The notes beneath the pieces were generated by a model, which worked only from the letters and a program-made list of their open reading frames with translations, was not told where the DNA came from and did no database searches. Shown in pieces: positions 18,001-28,295 of a DNA stretch of 64,000 bases (its first letter is position 1; every line of letters begins with the position of its first letter). Both the position numbers and the translations under genes were made by a program. Source of the stretch: Streptomyces sp. SLBN-118. Its GTDB lineage: Bacteria; Actinomycetota; Actinomycetes; Streptomycetales; Streptomycetaceae. The DNA lies in NCBI RefSeq assembly GCF_006715635.1, contig NZ_VFNP01000001.1, positions 558,001 to 622,000 of the forward strand, read 5' to 3'.

Positions 18001-18159
18001 GACTCTCTCGCCGTACTGGAGATGCTGTCGGCGCTCGGCGACGAACTGCTGGGCCGGTCCGCGGAGCAGCAGTTTCTGGCCCGGCTCGGGTCCCTCAGCG
18101 AGAATCTGACGCTCGGTCGAGTCGTCGAGACCGTCGAGGCACTGCGGAGCACGTCGTGA
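15061..18159 (+). CDS. lstE: Single-module NRPS (condensation/acyltransferase-adenylation-thiolation) of lipstatin (LstE)
   Basis: 1032 residues. Residues about 20-440 form a condensation-like acyltransferase whose active site is SHAVMDLKG (His142, Asp146) rather than the standard HHxxxDG. Residues about 455-930 form an adenylation domain with YTSGSTGKPKG (589-599), FDLSMMQ, YGPTEAT and YRTGDL. A carrier domain has ALGGDSLAV with the phosphopantetheine Ser982. The module would load leucine and esterify it onto the 5-hydroxyl of the beta-lactone acyl chain, consistent with lipstatin structure; Leu specificity is inferred from the cluster, not read from the code. The stop overlaps lstF as GTGA. 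Confidence 0.92.
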   Translation: MTAQHAAAAVGPEVHPSGRTAFRRPVSPTEWSYLAAARLGELLVLQLVVEGKGPIDALDLSRAVAQASAACPGSRLVRRGRMWIDSGFPARVVVADGQGFDRSTLTGLPELTGPLAEAEGRAGCEVLLLTGEPSTVVFRASHAVMDLKGTAMWAAEVFRALRGEPLRGAAGSLADYHLLDTLGRTGQRPRLGLDQRSPLAGRPGSGSVWRRRTVSGRHAALAAKVAAEVAATVGGSSARIMVPVDLRRHAPTESSTANLALPVFLDVPQGQDADAVHRRLLNALAARQELAAGAEAALARLPLPVAAGLVGASRTASYARHRYLASAIVSNAGRMALDKFSTEEFTAGTVYALPVHAPLVPVSIALLELPEHTELVVSARGAEDVGERCDALLDRIETALASAVPVSCAPPVATPREPGAAERLLEPGPDGLPPLDETVVQLFRAQAAWRPDAPAVIGDGLPWSYGDLDRRSDSVAAVLLARGVQRGEVVGVLADRSAFGLAGVWGVLKAGAAFLPMDMRNPAQRVKELLHDAQVRLCLTDAASADRTEGAGCTTILLEDVATDDAMVDAGAAVAAAAPGPDDLAYVIYTSGSTGKPKGVQIEHRSLVNVVGWIAPFLRCDEQTRAAYSFSPGFDLSMMQIFPPLLHGGAVVPVPGELDHVKLREMFSGRQANTLALTPTHLDLAARLGLRPAGIRALHLGGENLTTATSRWAREWFGPDCLIVNIYGPTEATVACTVAVVGDDGSRTSAPIGVPVHRTSVAVLDEQRHEVADGGLGELYVTGVQLARGYLGRPDLTADRFVYLPDGRRAYRTGDLVQRLPDGQLEYAGRIDAQVKIRGHRVEPGEVEAALTAMPDIAQAAVVARRRHPTGPQALCAFVVAAEGSVVLDETAVRAALERSLPSHLVPSVVCAVPSLPETSSGKTDRNALPNPFDEAAAEPEGVRAPGPGTAELIAGIWSRILHCEATRLDASSDFHALGGDSLAVLEMLSALGDELLGRSAEQQFLARLGSLSENLTLGRVVETVEALRSTS

Positions 18160-18839
18160 TCTTCGTCGGTGAGGGCGCGCTGCTCTGGCGCGCCGTACAG
18201 CACACCCTGGACCGCGACCTGGCCGTCGACCTGGTCTGCGGCCCCGCGCCGGCCACTGGGACGACTCGGCCCGACATCCCCTTCCTGGCGGTCGAGGACA
18301 TCAACGCGGTCGCTGCCGAACTGGGCGACGCCGGCACGGACGGGCTGCTCTGGTCGGTCAACAACCGGATGATCTTCCGCGCTCCGGTCCTCTCCACCGG
18401 GCTGCGCATCCTGAACATCCACCACGGCCCGCTGCCTGCCTATCGGGGGATTCCCGAAGTGGCCCTGGTGTACGCGATGCTGCGCGGCGAGCGCGAGTTC
18501 GCCGCGACGCTCCACGAGGTCGACGCGGGCATCGACACGGGCCGCACACTGGCCGCCGAGCCCTACCCGATCGGTCCGGACGACCCCTACCACGTGGTGC
18601 TGCGCCGCGGATTGCAGGCCTGCCACGACCTCTTTGTACGCTGCCTGCCCCTCGCCGCGACCGACCCCGGCTGGAGGGGCGAACCCACCCGGCCCGCCGA
18701 GGCTGCCGGAGGTGGCTACTTCGGCCGCAAGGCACTGGCCCGTCTGCCTGACCACCGCAGCCACCCGGACTTCGGGCGCGCCACCGACCTGGGCTTCCTG
18801 GCGGGCTACCTCCCGGAACTCGCCGAAGCGCTTGCCTGA
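18156..18839 (+). CDS. lstF: N-formyltransferase of lipstatin (LstF)
   Basis: 227 residues beginning at GTG 18156, overlapping the lstE stop by four bases. It has the 10-formyltetrahydrofolate formyltransferase signature NIHHGPLPAYRG with Asn87 and His89, and the catalytic Asp in DAGIDTG (Asp127). It is shorter than Met-tRNA formyltransferase and lacks its C-terminal tRNA-binding domain. In the pathway it formylates the leucine amino group carried by LstE, giving the N-formyl-leucine ester. It is the last gene of the operon; I saw no clear terminator directly after it. Confidence 0.9.
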   Translation: MIFVGEGALLWRAVQHTLDRDLAVDLVCGPAPATGTTRPDIPFLAVEDINAVAAELGDAGTDGLLWSVNNRMIFRAPVLSTGLRILNIHHGPLPAYRGIPEVALVYAMLRGEREFAATLHEVDAGIDTGRTLAAEPYPIGPDDPYHVVLRRGLQACHDLFVRCLPLAATDPGWRGEPTRPAEAAGGGYFGRKALARLPDHRSHPDFGRATDLGFLAGYLPELAEALA

Positions 18840-18879
18840 GGCCGGGCTCCGGTCGGAAGGATCGGAAGGAGGCGAGGAT

Positions 18880-19095
18880 CCCTGCGTCACGGCGAGACCC
18901 GGCACATCGCCGTCGTTCCCCAACGGCTGCGGAACGGTGTGGCGGGGCAACGACTGCGACCTCGGCGGCGTCGGCGACTACGCCATCAAAATCACGTCCG
19001 CGTCGAAGTGTTCCGGCAGGCCCAATGTCGTATACGCCTCGGACACGGTGACCCGGGCGGTCAGCGGCCTGACCAACGTCCCCGTCAGGCCGTGA
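18880..19095 (+). pseudogene. C-terminal remnant of a secreted protein
   Basis: An open frame ends at 19095 and reads NGCGTVWRGNDCDLGG and then VVYASDTVTRAVSGL. Paired cysteines and this style resemble the C-terminus of small exported actinobacterial proteins. There is no start codon with a ribosome-binding site, no signal peptide, and the frame runs into the end of lstF upstream, so only a tail survives. I cannot name the parent family. Confidence 0.35.
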
Positions 19096-21141
<2,046 letters not shown>

Positions 21142-21177
21142 CGACGGTCCGGTGAGGGCGAGTTCGCCGCCAACGCG

Positions 21178-21657
21178 TCAGTTCCCCGGCAGTACGCACA
21201 CGGCGTCCAGGCCCAGCACATGGTTGAGCCGACCGAACGCCAGCCAGGAGCCGATGCTCATGCTCAGCTCCACGATCTCCCGCTGGCTGTAGTGCGCGGT
21301 CATCCGAGTCCAGAACTCGTCGTCGAGGCCGTGGTGATCCAGGGCGTACCGCTCGGCGTACTCCGCGGCCAGCCGGGTGCGGTCGTCGAAGGCGTCGGTG
21401 GTGCGCCACTGGGTCACGGCGTCGGCGAACTCCTCCTCGACCTTGTGTCCGTCCCGGTCCGTCCGCCAGTCGAGGCAGAAGAGACACCCGTTGATCTGTG
21501 CGATCCGCAGCCGCGCGGCCTCGAACTCGCGCAGTCCCAGGGTCGTGTGCTCGTACACCGCGAGCGAGAAGTTCGCGGCGGCCATCCCTATGCCGGGGAC
21601 CATCTCGCCCCACACATACCCGATTGGCTCCTGGCCCTCGGGGATCTCGATGTTCAT
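21178..21657 (-). CDS. Carboxymuconolactone decarboxylase (CMD) family protein
   Basis: 159 residues starting at ATG 21657. The helical CMD/AhpD fold motif is seen as LRIAQINGCLFCLDWR, with a CxxC pair (GCLFC) and a downstream region rich in Glu and His (REIVELSMSIGSWLAFGRLNH). Members with CxxC can act as peroxidase-like reductants, while others are decarboxylases; no choice can be made here. The ATG overlaps the stop of the upstream DapB-like gene by four bases, so the two are an operon. Confidence 0.8.
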   Translation of the reverse strand: MNIEIPEGQEPIGYVWGEMVPGIGMAAANFSLAVYEHTTLGLREFEAARLRIAQINGCLFCLDWRTDRDGHKVEEEFADAVTQWRTTDAFDDRTRLAAEYAERYALDHHGLDDEFWTRMTAHYSQREIVELSMSIGSWLAFGRLNHVLGLDAVCVLPGN

Positions 21658-22733
21658 CGTTGTCTCCTTCCGAGCTTGCCGACTGCGGGGCGCAGCGGGA
21701 CGTCGAGCGCGTCGTAGAGGCCGGGTTCCGCGTCCACGAGCCAGTCGATGGCGCTCACCAGCCGTCCGACCGCGGTGGCGTTCCCGCCCGCGGACCGGTT
21801 CTCGCCCTCGTCGGTCGCCTCGACCGTCACCTCGATGCGCGGGCGGCCCTCGATGATCACCCGGTGTGCCCCGGCGCCGTCCGGCGGTGTCGGCCAGTCC
21901 GGTGCGCAGGAGGGGTGGATGCGGGTGACGTGCTCGATGACGATGCGGGGTTCGCCCCCGACGATGCCCTGCACCTCGAACCGCACCGCGCCCTGGGTGC
22001 CCGCCTCGAACTCCCCCATCGTCCTGGTGCTCACCGTGGCGTCGAGCGGGCGCCGGGCCATGGTCTCGCGGATCTCGTCGAGTTCGACGCCGAGGGCCCG
22101 GGCCATCAGGCGTATCTGCCCGCCCCACACCATGGTCGGGATGCACGGCGCGAGCATCAGCGGCTCGTAGTCCATGGGCCGCCCCATCCCGACCAGGTCC
22201 CGGACCGACTCTTCCTGTTCGTACGTGGAGTAGTCGAAGATCTCCTGACAGCGGATGACGTCCACGGTGGAGCCGAGCCCGCTGATCAGCAAGGGCAGGA
22301 CATCGTTGCCCCAGCCGGGGTCGACGCCGGAGACGAACAGCGAGCCTCCGCCCTCTGCGACGGCGGCCAGCACCGGTTCCCTGAGCTCAGGCGGAGCGTT
22401 GCGCTGGTCGTAGAGCCCATACAGCGCCGGGGTGACAACCACGGCTCCGGCCCGGATCGCGCTGATGATGTCCGCGTGGGCCTCGTCGGGACGGATGTCG
22501 CCGGACGCCGCGTACACCACCGCGCAGGGACCGGCGGCCAGTACCGCGTCGATGTCGTCAGTGCACGCGACCCCTAACTCCTCGGTGAGTCCGGCGAGTT
22601 GGCCCGCGTCGCGGCCGACCTTGTCGGGGTTGTGGACGAGTACGGCGGCGAGTTTCAGCGAAGGGTGGGCCACGACGGCACGGATCGCCGCACGACCGAC
22701 ATTGCCGGTACCCCAGACAACCGTGGAAATCAT
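21654..22733 (-). CDS. NAD(P)H-dependent amine dehydrogenase/DapB-like oxidoreductase
   Basis: 359 residues. An N-terminal Rossmann motif (VVWGTGNVGRAAIRAV) and the layout of dihydrodipicolinate-reductase-like proteins are clear. HNPDKVGRDAGQLAGL and VYAASGDIRPDE are typical of this actinobacterial family, annotated variously as dihydrodipicolinate reductase or 2,4-diaminopentanoate-dehydrogenase-like. True lysine-pathway DapB is shorter, so this is a paralog of unknown substrate. It is the first gene of a two-gene operon with the CMD protein. Confidence 0.75.
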   Translation of the reverse strand: MISTVVWGTGNVGRAAIRAVVAHPSLKLAAVLVHNPDKVGRDAGQLAGLTEELGVACTDDIDAVLAAGPCAVVYAASGDIRPDEAHADIISAIRAGAVVVTPALYGLYDQRNAPPELREPVLAAVAEGGGSLFVSGVDPGWGNDVLPLLISGLGSTVDVIRCQEIFDYSTYEQEESVRDLVGMGRPMDYEPLMLAPCIPTMVWGGQIRLMARALGVELDEIRETMARRPLDATVSTRTMGEFEAGTQGAVRFEVQGIVGGEPRIVIEHVTRIHPSCAPDWPTPPDGAGAHRVIIEGRPRIEVTVEATDEGENRSAGGNATAVGRLVSAIDWLVDAEPGLYDALDVPLRPAVGKLGRRQR

Positions 22734-22867
22734 GCGCGGAGGGTAGCGAGGGGGCGTATCAGTTCATAGTGCCGTGACGGGAAAAGATGGCAGCCGCGGT
22801 CCGGGCACCCCCTGAGGGCCATACGCGCGCTCGTTGTGACAGCCGATCGTGTCGGGCAGGGACCCCG

Positions 22868-23383
22868 CTAGTCGACGCTCGCCTGGGTCAGGGCGACGGA
22901 GGCGACCGGCTGCAGTGCCCCGTGGAGATGGACGAGGCTGTCCCCGCCCGCCCCGACCTCCGCGTAGTCCACCGCGCCGACGACCAAGTGGTGGTCGCCC
23001 AGTCTGATCTGGTCGTAGCGGGAGCAGACCAGCCAGGACAGGCAGCCCTCGACGAGGGGGACGCCGTGGGGGCCGGTGTGCCAGCGGGTGGGTGGGGCGA
23101 AGCGGTCGGTGCCCGGGGTGGCGAACCGCTGGGCCAGGTCCAGCTGGTCGCCGGCCAGGATCTGGATCCCGAACCACTGGCTGTCCTTGATCCGCCGCCA
23201 GGTGGAGGAGGTGTCGGCCAGGGCGAAGGAGACGAGCGCGGGTTCCGTGCTGATCGAGGTCAGCGAGGTGATGGTCACTCCCGCGGGGCCCGCGGAGTCT
23301 GCTGCGGTGAGGACCGCGATTCCCGAGGCGTACGGCCGCAGTGCCGTGCGCAGGGCCGCCCCTTGGATGGTCACGGGTGTCAC
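22868..23383 (-). CDS. Flavin reductase domain protein (FMN reductase) at the end of the lux-like operon
   Basis: 171 residues from GTG 23383, which overlaps the MFS gene stop as GTGA. It has the Flavin_Reduct (split-barrel) signature: FASGIAVL-type N-terminal strand (RPYASGIAVLT), VTITSLTSISTEPALVSF, and WFGIQILAGDQLDLAQRFA. Such proteins reduce FMN or FAD with NAD(P)H and feed two-component monooxygenases. As the last gene of the operon that contains the LuxA-like monooxygenase, it is the obvious FMNH2 supplier, analogous in role to LuxG though not homologous in fold class. That partnership is an inference. Confidence 0.87.
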   Translation of the reverse strand: MTPVTIQGAALRTALRPYASGIAVLTAADSAGPAGVTITSLTSISTEPALVSFALADTSSTWRRIKDSQWFGIQILAGDQLDLAQRFATPGTDRFAPPTRWHTGPHGVPLVEGCLSWLVCSRYDQIRLGDHHLVVGAVDYAEVGAGGDSLVHLHGALQPVASVALTQASVD

Positions 23384-24963
23384 TCCCCCACCTGTTGCGC
23401 GTCGATACGTACGGGCCGCAGGGCGATCGCCGCAGCGGCGGCGACGACCAGCAGGATCGCCGACCCGGTGAGCACCGCGATCTGCAACCCGTCGGTGAAC
23501 GCCTCGATGCTGCCCTGCTTGAGCGCCGCGCCTGCCGGGTCCGGCAGGGACTTGGCGACCTCCATCGCCGCCTGGAGCGTGCCGCGGGTGGCCTCGTCCG
23601 CCGTGGCCGGAAGGCCGGGAGGGATGACGTCCTCGACCTCGCGCCGGTACACCGTCAGCGCGATGCTGCCGAGCATCGCGATGCCGATGGCGCCGCCGAA
23701 CTCGTTGCTGGTCTCCGACAGCGCCGACGCCGACCCCGCGCGCTCCGGCGGGGCGCTCGCGACCACGACGTCGGTGGCCAGCAGCACGACCATGCCCACG
23801 CCGGAGGTCATGATGCTGCTGCCGACGACGATGAGGGCCAGCCCGCTGTCCGCGGTCACCAGGCTCATCACCGCGAAGCCCGCAGCGGCGACCGTGAGTC
23901 CGGTGCAGACAATGAACGCGGGCCGGACCCGCTTGGCCAGGACGCCCGCCAGCGTGAGCCCGAGGAACAGCGTGGCGATGGCGGGCAGTTGCCACATCGA
24001 GGCGACGAACGGCCGCAGGCCCAGCACGGACAGTGCGTACTGCGAGCTGAGCATCATCATGCCGAGCATCGCGAACTGCACCACCGTGGTGGTGACGATG
24101 GCGGTGCTGAACGCGCGGTCGCGGAAGAGCTTGGTGTCGATGAGCGGGTCGCGCGAGCGGCGCTGCCGCCGGATGAACAGCGCGCCGACGGCGAGTCCGG
24201 CGACGACCGCCGCAATCGACTTCCAGTCGTGGTGTCCCTCGGCGAACCTCTTGGCCCCGTAGACGACCGGCAGCACCGCCGCCAGCGAGAGGGCCGCGCT
24301 GAACAGGTCGAACCGTTCCGGGCTGGGGCTGCGGAACTCCGGCAGCAGGATCGGGCCGAGCACGATCACCAGGATCATGACCGGCACATTGATGAGGAAC
24401 ACCGAGCCCCACCAGAATCGCTCCAGCAGCACGCCCGCCGTGATCGGGCCGAGCATCGCGCCCGCGGCGAAGCCCGCGGTCCACAATCCGATCGCCGTGC
24501 GGCGCTGCCCCTCGTCGTGGAACATGTTGCGGATCAGCGACAGCGTCGAGGGCGCCAACGTCGCGCCCGCGACCCCCAGCAGTGCCCGGCTGGCGATGAG
24601 CAGCCCGGGACTGCTGGAGTAGGCGGCGAGGACGGATGCGACGCCGAAGCCCGCCGCGCCGAACAGCAGCAGCTTGCGCCGCCCGATCCGGTCCCCCAGC
24701 GCTCCCATGGTGATCAGCAGGCCCGCCAGCAGGAATCCGTAGATGTCCATCACCCACAGCACCTCGGTGGTGCTGGGGGTGAGATCGGCCGAGACGAAGG
24801 GCACCGCGTAGAACAGCACGCTGATGTCCATCGCCACAAGGACGCAGCACAGCACGATCACGACCAGGCCGAGCCACTCCTCGTACGTGGCTTTGCCCAC
24901 GGTGCCTTGACCGGCAGCGGCCTCGGCGTCTTGGGCGGAGGGAGCGCCGGGGGTCCCGGTCAC
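23380..24963 (-). CDS. MFS transporter, DHA2 (14-TMS) drug:H+ antiporter type
   Basis: 527 residues from GTG 24963, overlapping the peptidase stop by four bases. About 14 hydrophobic segments are present. Motif A is LITMGALGDRIGRRKLLL between TMS 2 and 3, and the antiporter motif C-like stretch LLGVAGATLAPSTLSLI is in the first half. QacA/LfrA relatives export hydrophobic and cationic compounds. In this operon it most likely exports the cluster product, giving self-protection. Confidence 0.9.
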   Translation of the reverse strand: MTGTPGAPSAQDAEAAAGQGTVGKATYEEWLGLVVIVLCCVLVAMDISVLFYAVPFVSADLTPSTTEVLWVMDIYGFLLAGLLITMGALGDRIGRRKLLLFGAAGFGVASVLAAYSSSPGLLIASRALLGVAGATLAPSTLSLIRNMFHDEGQRRTAIGLWTAGFAAGAMLGPITAGVLLERFWWGSVFLINVPVMILVIVLGPILLPEFRSPSPERFDLFSAALSLAAVLPVVYGAKRFAEGHHDWKSIAAVVAGLAVGALFIRRQRRSRDPLIDTKLFRDRAFSTAIVTTTVVQFAMLGMMMLSSQYALSVLGLRPFVASMWQLPAIATLFLGLTLAGVLAKRVRPAFIVCTGLTVAAAGFAVMSLVTADSGLALIVVGSSIMTSGVGMVVLLATDVVVASAPPERAGSASALSETSNEFGGAIGIAMLGSIALTVYRREVEDVIPPGLPATADEATRGTLQAAMEVAKSLPDPAGAALKQGSIEAFTDGLQIAVLTGSAILLVVAAAAAIALRPVRIDAQQVGE

Positions 24964-26510
24964 CGAAGTCCGCCGCTGGTGATCGCCTTGGCGACTGCGG
25001 CCGACTTCGAGGTCGCGCAGGTCGTGCCCGCCGCGGGCGTCTTTCCGGTCACCAGGTACTGGGCCTCGTGGCCGCGCGCGCAGGCGGAGTTGAGGATGCC
25101 GGTGTGCCCGTCGCCCTCGACGGTGAGCAGCCGGCTGCCCTCGATCTTCGCCGCGAGGCGCTGCGCCCATGGGTACGGAGTCGCCGCGTCGTAGCGGGTG
25201 TTGACCAGCAGCACGGGCGGTGCGCCGTGGACCTCCAGCGGGGCGGGCTGGTTGGCGGCGGGCACCGGCCAGCCCAGGCAGCCGCTCGTCCAGTCCCAGA
25301 ACTCCGAGTAGCGCCAGGTGTGCGGGGCCGCCGAGCGCAGGCGGGCGGACTGCACGGCCATGTCGACGAATCCGCGGGTGTTCGGCGCGAAGTCGTGGCA
25401 GCCCACGGTCCGGTACGCCTTGTACTCCGGCTGCAGGAACGACGCGGGGGTGACCAGGCCCGTGGCGTCGGCGTCCCCGGCCAGGCCCGCGGCGGCCGCG
25501 AGCGCACCCGACAGGAGCGGCCAGGCCGACGGCTGGGTCAGGAACGTGTACGCGCCGTTGGCGAGTTCCTCGGCGTTGGCCTTGCGTCCGAGGTTCGACG
25601 CCGGGATGCCCGAGGTCCGCGCCGCGGTCATGACGCTGTCGTACGTGGCGATCACGTCGGCGCCGCGCAGGGCGCACTGCTCATCGGTCTTGCACCAGTC
25701 GGCGAAGCGCCGCAGTGCCTTCTCCGTGGCCCGGGCCTCGTCGAGCGCGGCCGTGCGGGTTTGCAGGCTGTGGTCGACGACTCCGTCGAGCACCATCGTC
25801 CGCACCCGGTCCGGGTGGCGCTGGGCGTAGAGCGAGCCGATCTCGGTGCCGTAGGACAGGCCCAGCCAGGAGATCTTCTGTGCGCCGAGTGCCTTGCGCA
25901 GGGCTTCGACGTCGGAGACGACACTGGCAGTGTCGACGTGGTCGATCAGCGGTCCCGTCGCCTCGCGACAGGCCTGCCCCGCTGCCTTGTTGAACTGCTT
26001 GAGTTGCTCGAAGGCGGCCCGGCTGCGCGGGAACGTACTGACCGCGGAGTCGTGCAGCGGCTTGGGGCAGGCGATCGGCGTGCTCTGGCCGACACCGCGC
26101 GGGTCGAACCCGATCAGGTCGAACCGCTGGCGCAGCGGCGCGAATTCGGGCGCGACGGCGAGCAGGTCGCTGTAGGCCACCGCCCCCATGCCGGAGCCGC
26201 CGGGGCCGCCCGGGTTGAACAGCAGCGGACCGATCTTGTTGTCCTGATCCAGCGCGGGCAGCTTCGACAGAGCCAGGGTGATCTTCTTCCCGTCCGGCTT
26301 CGTCCAGTCCAGCGGCACCTCCATCTGCGCACACTGGGCGCCGGGCACCGAGCCCTCACCGCAGTCGGCCCAGCCGATCTCCGCCGTCGATTCGGCACTC
26401 GCCTCGTGGGCATCGGCCAGAGTGGGCACGACCACCGCGAGGGCCAGAGTGCTGCCCGCGGCGATCAGCCCCAGGACGCGGCGGGACCACCGCGCACGAT
26501 GTTCCGACAT
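24960..26510 (-). CDS. Secreted tripeptidyl aminopeptidase (Tap/SlpD family, peptidase S33)
   Basis: 516 residues. A classical signal peptide occupies about residues 1-38 (RRVLGLIAAGSTLALAVVV, ending ADA). The alpha/beta hydrolase core has the oxyanion region NPGGPGGSG (99-107), the nucleophile Ser219 in GLSYGTE, and later NTRYDAATPY and GDGHTG for the Asp and His. This is the layout of Streptomyces tripeptidyl aminopeptidases, which remove three residues from the N-terminus of proteins outside the cell. Its place inside a biosynthetic operon, overlapping the exporter gene, suggests it processes an exported intermediate or merely travels with the operon. AAGGAA precedes the ATG. Confidence 0.88.
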   Translation of the reverse strand: MSEHRARWSRRVLGLIAAGSTLALAVVVPTLADAHEASAESTAEIGWADCGEGSVPGAQCAQMEVPLDWTKPDGKKITLALSKLPALDQDNKIGPLLFNPGGPGGSGMGAVAYSDLLAVAPEFAPLRQRFDLIGFDPRGVGQSTPIACPKPLHDSAVSTFPRSRAAFEQLKQFNKAAGQACREATGPLIDHVDTASVVSDVEALRKALGAQKISWLGLSYGTEIGSLYAQRHPDRVRTMVLDGVVDHSLQTRTAALDEARATEKALRRFADWCKTDEQCALRGADVIATYDSVMTAARTSGIPASNLGRKANAEELANGAYTFLTQPSAWPLLSGALAAAAGLAGDADATGLVTPASFLQPEYKAYRTVGCHDFAPNTRGFVDMAVQSARLRSAAPHTWRYSEFWDWTSGCLGWPVPAANQPAPLEVHGAPPVLLVNTRYDAATPYPWAQRLAAKIEGSRLLTVEGDGHTGILNSACARGHEAQYLVTGKTPAAGTTCATSKSAAVAKAITSGGLR

Positions 26511-26543
26511 GTCACATTCCTTAAGAGTGTTGGTTGGGGCCCG

Positions 26544-27341
26544 TCACGGAGTCCGTGCGACCACCGCGATGAGGGAGCTGCCGGCAGGCGCGGGCAGCCG
26601 GCGGGTGAGCCAGTGATCGATGCGGCTCAGCCCGTACATCAGCCGGTTGACCGGCTGCGCGGGCGCCTTCACGAAGTGGCTGTGCTCCGAGGCGTCCGCC
26701 TTGAAGAGCATCCTGCGCAGGAACAGCGGCACCACTGTCCACGCGTAGTAGTAGCGCAGCTCCAGCACCCTCAGGCCGGCGCCCTCCAGCGCCGCCCGCA
26801 AGGAGGTGCGGGTGTAGCGCCGGAAGTGGCCGCTGAGTTCGTCGAACTCGCTCCACAGCGCCATGAGCGCGGGGACCGTGATCACGCCCCGGCCGTCGGG
26901 GCCGAGCAGGGACGCCACCCGGCGCAGCGCCGCGTCCTGGTCGTCGATGTGCTCGAGCACATCGAGCATCAGCACCAGGTCGTGGTCGTCGCCGCGCGGC
27001 CGCCCCTGCACGAAGTCCGCGACCTCGATGCGGTCGCGTACCGGCGAATCGGGGGCCACGAGTACCCGGTCCGGCTCGATCCCCTCGACGTCGCCGAAGG
27101 GTTCGAGCCGCCGCCAGATGAACCCGTCGCCGCAGCCGACGTCGAGGACCTTCGCCCGGCGGCCGGCCCACCGGCCGTGTTTGCCGACGTAGTGCAGCAC
27201 CTGGTGCTCCCGGGCCCGCCACCACCAGTGCGTGCGGTAGATCTCGCCGTAGACGCCGCTGTACGTGGCGTTCATCAGGGTCGAGTCCCCCGGGTCGGCC
27301 GCCGTCTCGCCCTGGCCGTGAGTTGCCGGTTCCACGCTCAT
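26544..27341 (-). CDS. Class I SAM-dependent methyltransferase
   Basis: 265 residues from ATG 27341, five bases after the luxD-like stop. The SAM-binding motif I is VLDVGCGDGFIWRRLEP, and the acidic residue of motif II is in EGIEPDR. The post-motif LVLMLDVLEHIDDQDAALR matches the Methyltransf_11/23 family, common in lipid and sugar tailoring. A downstream amphipathic and aromatic region (YYYAWTVVPLFLRRML) may contact membrane or a lipid substrate. Substrate is unknown. It sits directly after the Lux-type acid reductase genes, so methylation of a lipid or headgroup is plausible. Confidence 0.82.
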   Translation of the reverse strand: MSVEPATHGQGETAADPGDSTLMNATYSGVYGEIYRTHWWWRAREHQVLHYVGKHGRWAGRRAKVLDVGCGDGFIWRRLEPFGDVEGIEPDRVLVAPDSPVRDRIEVADFVQGRPRGDDHDLVLMLDVLEHIDDQDAALRRVASLLGPDGRGVITVPALMALWSEFDELSGHFRRYTRTSLRAALEGAGLRVLELRYYYAWTVVPLFLRRMLFKADASEHSHFVKAPAQPVNRLMYGLSRIDHWLTRRLPAPAGSSLIAVVARTP

Positions 27342-27346
27342 CGCAC

Positions 27347-28249
27347 CTACTCCGTGGGTTCTGCCCGGCCGCCCTCGCGGGTGGCCACATGGTGGCGTTC
27401 GAGCTCGCGCTCCGAGCCGCGCAGCGCGACGATCTCCTCGAAGCTCGGCATGACCGGGTCGTCGTCTCCGCCGATCAGGCTGCGGGTCACGTCCATCAGC
27501 AGTTGCTTGAGCGCCACCGGGTTGCGCAGCAGCGCGTGCCCGGACACCGCGACCTCGATGACATTGCTCTGGTCGATGTCGGCGGCCCCGAACGCGGTGC
27601 GTACGTCGGCGATGTCCACCCAGTCGTCGTCGGCGGCGACGAAGTTGCGCACCGGGATGGTGAGCTGGGACAGCGCATCGACGGTGGCCGACATTTCCCA
27701 CCAGTTGACGACCCGGGTCTCGCTGACGATCGGCCGCGGGTCCACGGAGTGCTTGTCGATGTGCACCCGGGCGGGCAGGTCGTCCAGCTCCCAGTCCAGG
27801 TAGTCGACGTCGAGCACCTTGAGCAGGGTCTGCCGGCCGTTGACGACGCCCAGCATCAGAGCGATGTTGTCGGCGCACTTGTTGGCGGCCGCGAACTGCA
27901 GTACCGGCAGCGCGGAGAGGCTGGTGGCGACCATCGAGACGGTCTCCACACCCTCGCGCTTGCGCACGTTGTCGACCACCGCCGTGAGGGCCTGCATCAG
28001 CTCGGTGACGGAATAGTCGACGATCTCGCCGTCGCTGATCCCGACGTGGTCGAGCGCGTCGAACCGGTAGACCGTTGCGCCGTTGTAGACCAGCATCAGC
28101 GCGAGCACCCCGGAGCTGCGCATCCGCTGGCCGAATCCCGGCGCCATGACGACGATCGGCCCGGTGCCGGCATTGTCCGACGGGCTGTCGCGCCATACGG
28201 CCACGGTCCGGCCGTTGTTCGTAGTCACGTCGAAACACTCTGTCGACAT
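27347..28249 (-). CDS. luxD: LuxD-like acyl transferase/thioesterase (fatty acid supply for aldehyde formation)
   Basis: 300 residues from ATG 28249, preceded by AGGAGGGGGAG. It follows LuxD of luminous bacteria closely: ALDHVGISDG (LuxD HHVGLSSG), SMVATSLSALPV for the nucleophile elbow (Ser110 in TSLSA; LuxD ASLSA), LGVVNGRQTLLKVLDVDYL (LuxD GVVNLRDTLEKALGFDYL), the acidic residue in ADDDWV (LuxD NNDDWV), and His238 in SGHALL. LuxD cleaves acyl-ACP or acyl-CoA to release the fatty acid for the LuxE/LuxC reductase. It lies immediately after the luxE-like gene and near luxA- and luxC-like genes, so the assignment is supported by both sequence and context. Confidence 0.88.
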   Translation of the reverse strand: MSTECFDVTTNNGRTVAVWRDSPSDNAGTGPIVVMAPGFGQRMRSSGVLALMLVYNGATVYRFDALDHVGISDGEIVDYSVTELMQALTAVVDNVRKREGVETVSMVATSLSALPVLQFAAANKCADNIALMLGVVNGRQTLLKVLDVDYLDWELDDLPARVHIDKHSVDPRPIVSETRVVNWWEMSATVDALSQLTIPVRNFVAADDDWVDIADVRTAFGAADIDQSNVIEVAVSGHALLRNPVALKQLLMDVTRSLIGGDDDPVMPSFEEIVALRGSERELERHHVATREGGRAEPTE

Positions 28250-28295
28250 GGCTCCCCCTCCTGTGTGATCTGTTGCTTGTCTGTCCTGTTGCCCG

